This document shows, one piece after another, positions 7,659 to 16,957 of a DNA stretch of 64,000 bases. A model generated the notes under the pieces. That model did no database searches. It was not told where the DNA came from and worked only from the letters and a program-made list of their open reading frames with translations. The position numbers and the translations under genes are program-made. Source of the stretch: Sphingobacteriaceae bacterium (lineage in GTDB: Bacteria; Bacteroidota; Bacteroidia; Sphingobacteriales; Sphingobacteriaceae). The DNA lies in assembly GCA_014380615.1 (NCBI GenBank), contig JACMJM010000025.1, positions 62,001 to 126,000 of the forward strand. Direction: 5' to 3'. Within the stretch, counting starts at the first letter, position 1, and every line of letters begins with the position of its first letter.

Positions 7659-8123
7659 TTACAAATTATGCTGTCTGTTCATTAAAAGTAATGAAATTAC
7701 AATATTAAAAAGAATTCCAACTAATCCGGCACCGCCGATACGCTGATAGTAATCCATGGTTAGTACCTGCGAATTGGCGAATTGCACGTAAAAGGTACTG
7801 GCGGCAGCATAAAGAACAAATCCTACCAGCAAAATTTTAAAACCTTCTATCAGGCCTTCAAAAAATTCTAATTTTCCGCCGTTAATATTATTTCTATAAT
7901 TCTTTATACCTAGATAAAGCCCTGTAAACGGAATGATTACAGAAAAATATTCCATCCAATGAATATTAAAAGGACCTCCCTTAGCTTCATGATATACATT
8001 CAGCGAGTGCATCAACAAAATCCAAAGTCCGGATAAAACACCAATTAAGAGTCCGTATTTAAGCGCGTTTTTCATAGTTTGTTTATAAGAATGTGCTGAT
8101 GTATTTAACATTCCTACAATCAA
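7659..8123 (-). CDS. DUF4199 domain membrane protein
   Basis: This 154-residue protein fits DUF4199, a Bacteroidota-specific integral membrane family. It has four hydrophobic segments (about 22-40, 57-74, 95-113 and 135-150), with the typical opening MKNALKYGLLIGVLSGLW and the central YLGIKNYRN. Family starts usually align with the Met at residue 17 (MKNALKYG, coordinate 8075), so the first 16 residues may be untranslated. It is the promoter-proximal gene of the membrane cluster that continues through the Nif3-like and zinc-ribbon genes. Function is unknown. Confidence 0.85.
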   Translation of the reverse strand: MIVGMLNTSAHSYKQTMKNALKYGLLIGVLSGLWILLMHSLNVYHEAKGGPFNIHWMEYFSVIIPFTGLYLGIKNYRNNINGGKLEFFEGLIEGFKILLVGFVLYAAASTFYVQFANSQVLTMDYYQRIGGAGLVGILFNIVISLLLMNRQHNL

Positions 8124-8307
8124 AATTGTTCCTTAAAGTATTGTTTAAATTAAAAATGGGAAGCGGGGGAGAAAATTATATTTCCGAAGGATTCGGTAAT
8201 ATCCGAAAAGGCAAAGGCGTATTAATGGGATAAACCCTCAATAAACCGTTTAAGGGAGTGATAGTACCTGTTCAACATATTTTAAATGTGCGTTCAACGA
8301 GATACTA
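8124..8307. other. Gap upstream of the membrane cluster
   Basis: The 184-base gap must carry the promoter of the DUF4199-led operon. It contains a 25-codon open frame on the plus strand at 8156-8233 (MGSGGENYISEGFGNIRKGK then seven more residues). I cannot relate it to any family and it may be chance. No strong hairpin or promoter box stands out. Confidence 0.3.
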
Positions 8308-8433
8308 TTAGGCATTTGTTACTTCAACTTTTTGGAATTCGCTGCTGTTGCAAGAGTTAACCGCAGAGGCACCCAATAAAAGGAAAGTAAACATGCAAAA
8401 TAATTTAAGCTTAAAAGTCTGTGACCGTTTCAT
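8308..8433 (-). CDS. Small probable lipoprotein, 41 residues
   Basis: Reading leftward from an ATG at 8431-8433 gives a 41-codon frame ending in TAA at 8308-8310. The N-terminus is basic (MKRSQTFKLK), followed by a hydrophobic core (LFCMFTFLLLGASAV) and a cysteine in NSC at residue 28. This is a signal peptide with a plausible lipobox. The mature part would be only 14 residues (CNSSEFQKVEVTNA). It may be a real tiny lipoprotein, or the surviving start of a longer decayed gene. An opposing frame at 8348-8548 on the plus strand has no protein-like features, so I prefer this one. Function is unknown. Confidence 0.5.
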   Translation of the reverse strand: MKRSQTFKLKLFCMFTFLLLGASAVNSCNSSEFQKVEVTNA

Positions 8434-8642
8434 AACAATTATTTTAAATATTTACAACATTAATTCAAAAAACACACCAAAAGATCAACCCCTTGTTAAA
8501 TGGCACCTATACGCCTTAGGACAAGTATTTTACGCTTATAGGAAATAAAAGATGTATCGTTTAGTATACAGCACTTCGGGAAACATTACAACCCAGGCAT
8601 ACCAACCAGGGATATGTTCTGGTTAAAACAATTTATCGCCCT

Positions 8643-8676
8643 TTTGATATTAACTAAAACGTAGCAGGTATATTTG
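8643..8676 (+). promoter_or_regulatory. Bacteroidota-type promoter of mfd
   Basis: A -33 box TTTG (8643-8646) and an exact -7 box TATATTTG (8669-8676) are separated by 22 bases, slightly longer than the usual 19-21. Transcription would start near 8683, about ten bases before the GTG at 8693. This supports that start codon over any upstream alternative. Confidence 0.55.
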
Positions 8677-8692
8677 CGTCGAAATTCTGAAA

Positions 8693-11600
8693 GTGAACAT
8701 AAGGGAGATTTTAAATTTATATAAGACGGACCCACGGGTTGAGGCTTTAGCAAAAGCAGTTAACGCCGTTAAACAACCACGGGTACACTTAAAAGGACTA
8801 ATCGGATCCAGTGATGCGGTGGTTGCTTCGGCATTATACTTTTTAAATCATTCGAACCTGCTTTTCGTATTTCCCGACAGGGAGGAAGCGGCTTACTTTC
8901 AAAGCGACCTTGAGAATTTACTGGATAAGGAAATCCTGATGTTTCCCTCCTCATACCGGAAGCCTTTCGAATTCACCCAACCCGATCCGGGGAACGTATT
9001 GCAAAGGGCCGAAGTTCTAAACGAGTTAATCCACTCCACCGAATTCGGGAAACTGATTGTAACTTATCCCGAAGCATTGGCGGAACGGGTAATAAACCGC
9101 GATTCGCTAGAGAAAAACACACTTGAAATTTCGCAGGGTAACAAGCTGAACATCGATTTTATAAATGAGTTTTTAATCGAATACGACTTCGACCGGGTTG
9201 ATTTTGTGTATGCGCCCGGGCAGTTTTCTATTCGCGGCGGCATTGTAGATATCTATTCTTTCTCGAACGATCTTCCTTATCGGTTCGAATTTTTCGGAGA
9301 TTTTATCGAAAGTATCCGCACCTTCCATATTGAAGATCAGCTTTCGGCAGAACATGTAAAAAGCGTTACGATTGTGCCGAATGTTCAGTCGAAATTTCTT
9401 ACAGAACACAACATTTCTCTTTTAGAATATATTGATAGCGGCACCAGTGTTTGGTTCAAAGATGTTCAGTTTACACTGGATATTTTAAAGGATGGATATA
9501 AAAAAGCGATAGAGCTGTGGAATGCACTTCCGGCCGACACGAAAACGCAAAACCCCGACTGGATTGATCCCAAATTTAGTTTTACGGATGAAAAGCTGGT
9601 GGCCGACCAGCTAAAAGATTTTTCGGTGATAGAGTTTGGGAAACAGTTTTTTTACCAGCCAACGGAAACTATATCGTTCGATCTTAAACCGCAGCCATCC
9701 TTCAATAAAGATTTCAATCTACTGATTCATAACATAAAGAAGAACGAAAGCGAGAAGCTTACCAATATCATTTTTACCGATTCGGCCCGCCAGGCAGAGC
9801 GCTTATTCGCGATATTCGATGATATAGACAAAACGGTAAAATTTAATTCTATCAATTTATCTCTGCGCGAAGGTTTTATTGATTACGGGCAAAAACTGGC
9901 CTGTTATACCGATCATCAGATTTTCGACAGATATTACAAATACAAGCTCAAAAAAGGCTATACACGTTCGCAGGCTATCACACTTAAAGAGCTGAAAGAA
10001 CTTAAACCCGGCGATTACATTACACACATCGACCACGGAATAGGCAAATATGCCGGCCTCGAGAAAGTTGAAGTGAACGGCAAAACACAGGAAATGATCA
10101 GATTGATCTATGCCGACAATGATTTGCTGTATGTGAACATCAACTCACTTAACCGAATCTCCAAATATTCGGGTAAGGAAGGTACCGTTCCGAAGATGAA
10201 CAAGCTGGGAACCGACAGCTGGGAAAAGTTAAAGAAAACAACAAAAAAAAAAGTTAAAGACATTGCCCGTGATCTAATTAAGCTTTATGCCATTCGTAAG
10301 GCCCAAACCGGCAATGCTTTTCTTCCGGATACTTATTTGCAAACCGAATTAGAGGCTTCCTTTATTTATGAAGATACTCCCGATCAGGAAAAGGCAACAG
10401 CCGATGTAAAGAAGGATATGGAATCGCCCCATCCTATGGACCGCCTGGTTTGTGGTGATGTGGGATTCGGGAAAACTGAAATTGCCGTACGGGCTGCGTT
10501 TAAAGCGGTTACCGACAGCAAACAGGTGGCCATTTTGGTTCCTACAACTATTTTGGCTTTACAGCACTACAAAACCTTTAGTTCGCGCCTTGCCGATTTC
10601 CCCTGCAACATCGATTATATTAACCGATTTAAATCGGCCAAACAAATAAAAGAAACTTTACAGAAGCTGGCAGACGGTAAAGTAGATATAATCATTGGCA
10701 CCCACCGAATTGTAAGTAAAGATGTAAAGTTTAAAGATCTTGGCTTGCTTATCATTGACGAAGAACAAAAGTTTGGTGTAGGTGTAAAGGAAAAACTTAA
10801 ACAAATGCGTGCGAATGTAGATACACTTACGTTAACCGCAACGCCTATCCCCCGAACCCTGCATTTCTCTTTAATGGGGGCCCGCGATTTATCCATTATT
10901 TCAACCCCTCCGCCAAACAGGCAGCCGGTGTTAACCGAGCTTCATGTTTTTAACGAGCTGTTGATTAAAGAAGCTGTGGAGTATGAAATAAACCGTAACG
11001 GACAGATTTTCTTTATTCATAACCGGGTGCAGGATTTGGCCCAACTGGGCGGTTTGATCCAAAAGCTTGTTCCTAAAGCGAGGATTGGAATAGCTCACGG
11101 ACAATTAGACGGCGATGCCCTTGAAGATGTAATGCTGAAATTTGTTGACGGCGAGTACGACGTACTGGTTGCAACTACCATTATTGAAGCGGGACTGGAC
11201 ATTCCCAACGCAAACACCATCCTCATTAACCATGCGCATATGTTCGGCTTGAGCGATCTGCACCAAATGCGCGGCCGTGTTGGACGGTCGAATAAAAAGG
11301 CGTTTTGTTACCTTCTAAGCCCTCCCTTATCTACCCTTACTTCCGAAGCCAGAAAACGCCTGAGTGCAATTGAAGAATTTTCTGATCTGGGAAGCGGATT
11401 CAATGTTGCTATGCGCGATTTGGATATCCGCGGAAGCGGAAACCTTTTAGGAGCTGAGCAAAGCGGATTTATAGCCGAGATTGGGTTCGAAATGTATCAT
11501 AAAATTTTGGATGAAGCTATTCAGGAGTTAAAGGATGATGAATTCAAAGATTTATTTAAAGACGAAAAGCCGAAGCCTTTTATCTCCTTTACGCAGGTTG

Positions 11601-12052
11601 ATACCGACCTGGAAGTGCTGATACCGGACAGTTACGTTACCAACATCACCGAACGATACAACCTCTATACAGAAATTTCCAAGCTTGAAAGTGAAGAGGA
11701 ACTGGATGCCTTCGCACTGAAACTGCAAGATAGATTCGGACCGGTTCCAAGGCCTGTGCGTGAGCTATTAAAAACGCTGAAACTTCAATGGCTGGGAAAA
11801 GCAATAGGCTTTGAGAAAATATCCTATAAAAAAAATTCGCTTAAAGGGTATTTCATTTCAAACCAGCAATCGCGCTATTTTGAAACTGAGCAATTTTCGC
11901 GACTGCTTCAGTATGTACAGCAAAACCCCTTCGACTGCAATTTGAAAGAAGTTAAAAGCTCGTTACGGATTTCGTTCGAGAATGTCTCAACCCTGGACGA
12001 CGCCATTGCCCGACTGTCAGAAATAGCCGCTCCGGAGAGTATTGCGGATTAA
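8693..12052 (+). CDS. mfd: Transcription-repair coupling factor
   Basis: The 1119-residue protein is full-length Mfd. It removes RNA polymerase stalled at DNA lesions and recruits UvrA through its UvrB-homology module. The N-terminal third has the UvrB-like damage module (for example RGGIVDIYSF). The RNA-polymerase interacting domain follows around residues 440-510 (LKPGDYITHIDHGIGKYAG). The RecG-like translocase has Walker A GDVGFGKTE near 588 and DEEQ near 687, plus the TRG motif region. The C-terminal autoinhibitory domain is complete. The start codon is GTG, fitting the promoter just upstream. The gene converges on the M14 peptidase and their stop codons share the bases TTAA. Confidence 0.97.
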   Translation: MNIREILNLYKTDPRVEALAKAVNAVKQPRVHLKGLIGSSDAVVASALYFLNHSNLLFVFPDREEAAYFQSDLENLLDKEILMFPSSYRKPFEFTQPDPGNVLQRAEVLNELIHSTEFGKLIVTYPEALAERVINRDSLEKNTLEISQGNKLNIDFINEFLIEYDFDRVDFVYAPGQFSIRGGIVDIYSFSNDLPYRFEFFGDFIESIRTFHIEDQLSAEHVKSVTIVPNVQSKFLTEHNISLLEYIDSGTSVWFKDVQFTLDILKDGYKKAIELWNALPADTKTQNPDWIDPKFSFTDEKLVADQLKDFSVIEFGKQFFYQPTETISFDLKPQPSFNKDFNLLIHNIKKNESEKLTNIIFTDSARQAERLFAIFDDIDKTVKFNSINLSLREGFIDYGQKLACYTDHQIFDRYYKYKLKKGYTRSQAITLKELKELKPGDYITHIDHGIGKYAGLEKVEVNGKTQEMIRLIYADNDLLYVNINSLNRISKYSGKEGTVPKMNKLGTDSWEKLKKTTKKKVKDIARDLIKLYAIRKAQTGNAFLPDTYLQTELEASFIYEDTPDQEKATADVKKDMESPHPMDRLVCGDVGFGKTEIAVRAAFKAVTDSKQVAILVPTTILALQHYKTFSSRLADFPCNIDYINRFKSAKQIKETLQKLADGKVDIIIGTHRIVSKDVKFKDLGLLIIDEEQKFGVGVKEKLKQMRANVDTLTLTATPIPRTLHFSLMGARDLSIISTPPPNRQPVLTELHVFNELLIKEAVEYEINRNGQIFFIHNRVQDLAQLGGLIQKLVPKARIGIAHGQLDGDALEDVMLKFVDGEYDVLVATTIIEAGLDIPNANTILINHAHMFGLSDLHQMRGRVGRSNKKAFCYLLSPPLSTLTSEARKRLSAIEEFSDLGSGFNVAMRDLDIRGSGNLLGAEQSGFIAEIGFEMYHKILDEAIQELKDDEFKDLFKDEKPKPFISFTQVDTDLEVLIPDSYVTNITERYNLYTEISKLESEEELDAFALKLQDRFGPVPRPVRELLKTLKLQWLGKAIGFEKISYKKNSLKGYFISNQQSRYFETEQFSRLLQYVQQNPFDCNLKEVKSSLRISFENVSTLDDAIARLSEIAAPESIAD

Positions 12053-14547
12053 TTTCCAACCATAAAAACGGCATTACTGAATAACAGCTTGCCGTTTTCC
12101 CAAAAACCTCTGAACAGCGGATTTTCGGCCAGGTAAACCACCGATCCTTCACCCATTTCCTGAACGCCGAATATCAAACCGTCAACCAGTTCCTTTTTGG
12201 TTCGACTTCCCACAAAACCCGTCACATAATTATTCTTCTTCAAAACTCCGACGTTCCAGCCGGTATCTAAGTAGTTGTAAAGCTTAGAATCTAATTTAAG
12301 TGAGTGATAATAGTCGGGAAATCCGTACCCCAGAGGATGCGTATTATCCAGATTAACTTTATAAATAGCCCCGGGAATGCTGTTTTGGACACTTTCCCTT
12401 TCCCGGTCTTCATACTTTTTAAGATCGAGATAGGTAGTTTTATTCTTATCAGGTTTTGCTGCTTCTTTAAATGTGAGCGAAAAGCCTTTTTTACCCGCCA
12501 ATTGTGCGGCCGCACTTTCAATAGCTATTAGTTTCCCGCCGTTTTGGATCCAGTTAAGAACTTTCTCACTGTAAATATCCTCATACTGCCCGTTGGGATA
12601 AATAAGCACGTCGAAGTTATTCAAATTGAGCTGCTTAACATCCTGAGCCCTTATAACGGATAGCGGATAATTTAGCTGGCGTTCGAAAAAATGCCAGACC
12701 TCGCCGAAGGCCATAGGCGATGCTTCTTCACCACCAACCAGCGCGACTCTGGGTTTACCGATAACTCTGATCCGCTCCGACCCTAAGTCGGCACCTTTCT
12801 CTACAAAGCCCGAAAGCACAGGCATAATGCTAACATCGGCATAGCTTGCTATGTCTGCAATCGTTTTTTCGAATCGGGTGCCGAGTTTTTCGTTACTTGT
12901 TCTGGTAATAATAAGCGAACCTGCGTTAAATCGCTTGCCGTCAATCTCGAAAGGCGTCTCAGAATATCGAACTTTAACATCGCTTTTTAAGAGCGCAGCT
13001 AAAAATTTGACGTCGGCCACTGTACCCCAGTTGGCCACAAACGCAACAGGCTTTTGAGTGCTAATTACAGGAGCCGCTGATAAAGGAACATCGGCAGATA
13101 AAGGTGTTAAACTTCCTTTACTGGCGTACGCTTTTAAACCGTAGGCATAAGGTAATGCCCAGGCGGTTATATCGTAGGTCACCGAATCTGACACAAAAGT
13201 ATTCGGTTCGAAAAGCACTTTCAGCAATACAGATTTTGGCTGATAAGCACTGATTACCATATCAGACCGGTTTACGCTGAAGTTTTCCGTTTTACCAGTC
13301 AGGTAATTAAAGCCCTGCCCCCCTTTGGCCGAGCCGAAACCATATTGAATTCCGTTACGGGTTAACAGCACGGCAAGGTTCTTTAATCTGTCGGTATTGT
13401 CGGATTTAAGCACATACGTTTTATAAGGCCCCGAAGGATTGGATTTGCTTTTAGAAAAATACTTTTCAAACTCCGAAACCACCTTAGCCGTATTCGCAGA
13501 AGCCACTTCGATGGTGGATAAGCCCGTTACACAATGGTGCGTTATTCTATCTTTTAGCGTTAAAGTATCACCAACAGCCGTAAGTACAGACAATCCCGCC
13601 CGCCCCGAACCACCCTGCTCAAAAGTCATCCCGATAGCACCATTGTTAGTAGGATAAGTATCGCCATACGAAGGATAAAGCAAATCGAAGCGTTCGCGGG
13701 TAAAATATAACCAGCCGTTTTCGTCGAAATACCGGGCGTTATTTTTCCCGATAGTAGTTTGAAACTCCCTTTGCCATTTCGTAATATCTTCATGAAAAGG
13801 CTCGGCCGCCGGAGCGAAATAGTAAGGCTCATTAAAGCCCTGCTCGTGAAAATCGACATGAATATGCGGAAGCCATTGGTTATAAAGAGCCATTCGCTGC
13901 TGCGTTTCAATTTGAGTTTGCCAGGCCCAATCGCGATTTAAATCGAAATAGTAATGATTAGTGCGCCCGCCCGGCCAGGGTTCGATATGTTCGCGGGTAA
14001 ACGATACCGGGTCTGGATTAATATTACTTACCGAGTTGTAAAAATTCACATAGCGTTCCCGGCCATCAGGATTCATGCAGGGATCGATGATTACCACCGT
14101 ATTTTCGAGCCAGAGTTTCGTTTTTTTGTTCATCGGATCTATCAAATCAAAAATGGTTTGCATGGCCGCCTCGGTTGAAACCGATTCATTTCCATGGACA
14201 TTATAACTCAACCAGACAATCGCAGGTTGAGCAGGGTTTGCGTTTCCGTTTTTGATTCCGCTTAAGCGAAGATTATTATTTCTTATCTCTTCGAGATTGC
14301 TGATGTGTGCGCTTGTTGATACCGCCGCAACCACAAGGGGCCTACCCTCATAGGTTTTTCCGTACTCTTGTAATTTTACATTTTTAGATCCTGAGGAAAT
14401 GTGGTTGAAGTATTCGATTACTTTGTGATGAGGGGTAAACCTTTCGCCTAACTGATATCCTAAAAAGGCAGAGGGAGATTGAATTTGCTGTGCGAACAGC
14501 AACGATGTACAGGTTAAAAAACAAAACAAGACGAAGTATTTCATCAT
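12049..14547 (-). CDS. Secreted M14-family zinc carboxypeptidase
   Basis: The 832-residue protein begins with a Sec signal peptide (MMKYFVLFCFLTCTSLLFAQ). The M14 peptidase domain follows, with zinc ligands His118 and Glu121 in VHGNESVSTEAA and His234 in VDFHEQG. The substrate-binding NPDGRERY motif is at 159-166. A probable catalytic Glu lies in MTFEQGGSGR. The C-terminal half (about 500-832) has no catalytic motif I recognise and contains a segment like a glutamine amidotransferase fold (LNNFDVLIYPNGQY, then IESAAAQLAG). This layout is common in large Bacteroidota M14 proteins. The product is periplasmic or extracellular. It is divergent from murF and convergent with mfd. Confidence 0.92.
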   Translation of the reverse strand: MMKYFVLFCFLTCTSLLFAQQIQSPSAFLGYQLGERFTPHHKVIEYFNHISSGSKNVKLQEYGKTYEGRPLVVAAVSTSAHISNLEEIRNNNLRLSGIKNGNANPAQPAIVWLSYNVHGNESVSTEAAMQTIFDLIDPMNKKTKLWLENTVVIIDPCMNPDGRERYVNFYNSVSNINPDPVSFTREHIEPWPGGRTNHYYFDLNRDWAWQTQIETQQRMALYNQWLPHIHVDFHEQGFNEPYYFAPAAEPFHEDITKWQREFQTTIGKNNARYFDENGWLYFTRERFDLLYPSYGDTYPTNNGAIGMTFEQGGSGRAGLSVLTAVGDTLTLKDRITHHCVTGLSTIEVASANTAKVVSEFEKYFSKSKSNPSGPYKTYVLKSDNTDRLKNLAVLLTRNGIQYGFGSAKGGQGFNYLTGKTENFSVNRSDMVISAYQPKSVLLKVLFEPNTFVSDSVTYDITAWALPYAYGLKAYASKGSLTPLSADVPLSAAPVISTQKPVAFVANWGTVADVKFLAALLKSDVKVRYSETPFEIDGKRFNAGSLIITRTSNEKLGTRFEKTIADIASYADVSIMPVLSGFVEKGADLGSERIRVIGKPRVALVGGEEASPMAFGEVWHFFERQLNYPLSVIRAQDVKQLNLNNFDVLIYPNGQYEDIYSEKVLNWIQNGGKLIAIESAAAQLAGKKGFSLTFKEAAKPDKNKTTYLDLKKYEDRERESVQNSIPGAIYKVNLDNTHPLGYGFPDYYHSLKLDSKLYNYLDTGWNVGVLKKNNYVTGFVGSRTKKELVDGLIFGVQEMGEGSVVYLAENPLFRGFWENGKLLFSNAVFMVGN

Positions 14548-14637
14548 TTTACTAATCTAATGCTTATTGAGGATTATTTAAAGAAGACTTTTGTTAACAA
14601 TTCTTTACAAATTGATATTATTGCAGAAAGGCTTGTT

Positions 14638-15933
14638 ATGCGCATAGAAGATTTATATACCATTTATTTAAAGCATCCTGTAGTTTGCACTGATACCCGT
14701 AAAATAAGTCCGGGCTGCCTTTTTTTCGCTTTAAAGGGAGAAAATTTTGATGGAAACGCATTTGCCGGCCAGGCTTTAACCGATGGTGCTGCATATGCGA
14801 TTATTGATGATAAAGCGTTTGAGACCGATGAAAAAACTATACTGGTTGAAAATGTATTAACAACCCTTCAACAGCTTGCCAACTTTCACAGAAGGCATTT
14901 AAAAATTCCTTTTATCGGGATAACCGGAACTAACGGAAAAACCACCACCAAAGAGCTAATTAAATCAGTTCTTTCGGTTAAATATAAAACCTACGCTACG
15001 GCAGGAAATTTCAATAATCATATTGGTGTGCCGCTAACCTTGCTCTGGATTGATAAGGATGCTGAAATCGCCATTATTGAGATGGGTGCCAATCATCAAA
15101 AAGAAATTGAATCGCTTTGCGCGATTGCGGAACCCGATCTTGGCCTGATAACCAATGTGGGCAAAGGGCACCTGGAAGGTTTCGGCGGTTTTGAGGGCGT
15201 AAAAAAAGGCAAGGGCGAGTTATATGATTTTTTAAAAGCTACGAGCGGACTGGCTTTCGCCAATCAGGACAATACTTTTCTAAAGGAAATGATTTCCAGC
15301 CGTGAGCTGAAAAATATTTATTTCTACAGCACAGATTCAGATTCGGAATTAAAAGGAGAACTGATAGAAAGCGACCCATTCCTTGTACTTGACTGGATAA
15401 CCGCATCCGGGAGGCACCGTGTAAAAACAAACCTTACCGGCCCCTATAATCTTGAAAATATTTTGGTTGCTATCGCATTAGGAATCCATTTCAAACTCAG
15501 TCCTGATGAAATTAACCAAGGTGTAAGCTCTTACAGTCCGGGCAACAACCGCTCGCAAATAACTAAAACGCAGAACAATACCTTGATATGCGATTATTAT
15601 AACGCTAATCCGAGCAGCATGAACGCCGCTTTAGATAATTTCGCCGCACTTTCGGCTGAGAAAAAAGTAGTGATTTTGGGCGATATGTTCGAATTGGGTG
15701 AGGAATCAGCAGCAGAGCATCAACTAATAACCACGAAGGCTCTATCAGTTAAAGCAGATAAAACTATTTTTTTAGGAAGAAACTTCTTTAGCAATCGGAG
15801 TAATGAAGGGACTTTCTTCGTAACCACTGATGAAGCTCTGGAAGAACTTAAAAGGACAGGATTAAAAGGGGCAACAATTTTATTAAAAGGTTCGAGGGGG
15901 ATGAAAATGGAAAAATTGCTTGAAGTTTTATAG
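14638..15933 (+). CDS. murF: UDP-MurNAc-tripeptide--D-alanyl-D-alanine ligase
   Basis: MurF adds D-Ala-D-Ala to UDP-MurNAc-tripeptide, the last cytoplasmic step of peptidoglycan precursor synthesis. With the start chosen here the protein has 431 residues. It opens MRIEDLYTIYLKHP, which aligns with family N-termini, and TDTRK follows as usual. The ATP loop GITGTNGKTTTKE begins at residue 94. The central NNHIGVPLTLL and EMGANHQKEI motifs and the C-terminal domain (DYYNANPSSM, GDMFELGEES) are all present. An in-frame ATG at 14560 would add 26 residues. I prefer 14638 because AGAAAGG lies six bases upstream and because the longer form would leave only 12 bases for two divergent promoters. Confidence 0.93.
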   Translation: MRIEDLYTIYLKHPVVCTDTRKISPGCLFFALKGENFDGNAFAGQALTDGAAYAIIDDKAFETDEKTILVENVLTTLQQLANFHRRHLKIPFIGITGTNGKTTTKELIKSVLSVKYKTYATAGNFNNHIGVPLTLLWIDKDAEIAIIEMGANHQKEIESLCAIAEPDLGLITNVGKGHLEGFGGFEGVKKGKGELYDFLKATSGLAFANQDNTFLKEMISSRELKNIYFYSTDSDSELKGELIESDPFLVLDWITASGRHRVKTNLTGPYNLENILVAIALGIHFKLSPDEINQGVSSYSPGNNRSQITKTQNNTLICDYYNANPSSMNAALDNFAALSAEKKVVILGDMFELGEESAAEHQLITTKALSVKADKTIFLGRNFFSNRSNEGTFFVTTDEALEELKRTGLKGATILLKGSRGMKMEKLLEVL

Positions 15934-16063
15934 CTATGGTTTTAATCAGGCTCTTAACAACTGTTTATAATTTTATTTTATGAAAACAAAATACCGCCTT
16001 TTGGGTATTGCGTAATCCTTTCATTACGAGTATCTTCATGGAGTTTTAACCAACTTAATTCGC

Positions 16064-16837
16064 ATGAAGAAAAATTTTACTAAATTATTGTTTATCACGC
16101 TAATGGCTTTAGTGTGTGGCACTGCAACAGCTCAAACTGATAGTGTTAAAGTTAGAGGGATGGGAAAGAACCTGCTGAAGGTTAGCCTTACATCACTGGC
16201 ACTTAACACATATAATTTTAGTTATGAGCGCAAAATCGGTAGAAAAATATCTGTAGGGATAGGATATCGTGTTATGCCTGAAGGATCGTTACCCTTTAAG
16301 AGTAATCTTGAAAGCGTGATTGATGATCCAGAAACTTTTAAGCATATTGATGGCTTGAAAACTGGAAATACAGCAATTACACCCGAAATTAAATTCTACT
16401 TTGGAAAAGGTGTATTCCGAGGTTTTTACATTTCTCCTTTCGCAAGATTTGCCACCTACACAGCTGAACTAAACACCTTCGAGTATGAGTACGAGCATCC
16501 GGTAACTAATCAAACCGTTACAGCAACAATTCCACTAAAAGGCGAGTTGAAAACCACTACCGGCGGACTTTTATTCGGGGCACAATGGAAACTAAGTAAG
16601 CTTATTTATTTAGATTGGTCGATCCTTGGACCTCAATACGGAACATCAAAGGGATTTTTGAAAGGTGAAAAAGCGTTAACAAATGATGAACGCGATGCAT
16701 TACAAGAAGAACTTGAAGATCTTGAAATTCCAATGGTTGACAGTGAAGTTAAGGTTGACAATACCGGTGCCAGAGTTGACTTTACTGGCCCATGGGCAGG
16801 TGTAAGAGCATCAATAGGTCTAGCCTTTAGATTCTAG
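16064..16837 (+). CDS. DUF3575-like outer-membrane beta-barrel protein
   Basis: The 257-residue protein has a clear signal peptide (MKKNFTKLLFITLMALVCGTATAQ). The alternating hydrophobic and polar pattern of a small beta-barrel follows: NLLKVSLTSLALNTYNFSYE, KISVGIGYRVMP, ITPEIKFYFG, FYISPFARFATY, and a terminal strand ASIGLAFRF ending in Phe. The opening repeats and the GxxxxPEIKFYFG strand resemble DUF3575 and related Bacteroidota barrels. The Glu/Asp-rich loop around residues 205-230 would lie outside the barrel. It stands alone, ending in a strong terminator. Function is unknown. Confidence 0.75.
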   Translation: MKKNFTKLLFITLMALVCGTATAQTDSVKVRGMGKNLLKVSLTSLALNTYNFSYERKIGRKISVGIGYRVMPEGSLPFKSNLESVIDDPETFKHIDGLKTGNTAITPEIKFYFGKGVFRGFYISPFARFATYTAELNTFEYEYEHPVTNQTVTATIPLKGELKTTTGGLLFGAQWKLSKLIYLDWSILGPQYGTSKGFLKGEKALTNDERDALQEELEDLEIPMVDSEVKVDNTGARVDFTGPWAGVRASIGLAFRF

Positions 16838-16858
16838 TCTTCGATAATTGATTTATGG

Positions 16859-16887
16859 GCTGCTGATTGATTTCAGCAGCTTTTTTT
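16859..16887 (+). terminator. Intrinsic terminator
   Basis: GCTGCTGA (16859-16866) pairs exactly with TCAGCAGC (16873-16880) over a six-base loop, followed by seven Ts. It ends the DUF3575-like gene. Confidence 0.9.
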
Positions 16888-16957
16888 ATGCGATTATTTT
16901 AGGAACTATCGAAAAGGAGTACTTTTACACATCACACACCATCCTAAAAAACAGATA

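Noticed and set aside
8348..8548. Plus-strand open frame of 66 codons
   Set aside because: It is antisense to the small lipoprotein frame and shows no signal, family motif or ribosome site.
15984..16010. Weak hairpin AATACC..GGTATT after murF
   Set aside because: The stem is six bases and has no T tract; too weak to call a terminator.
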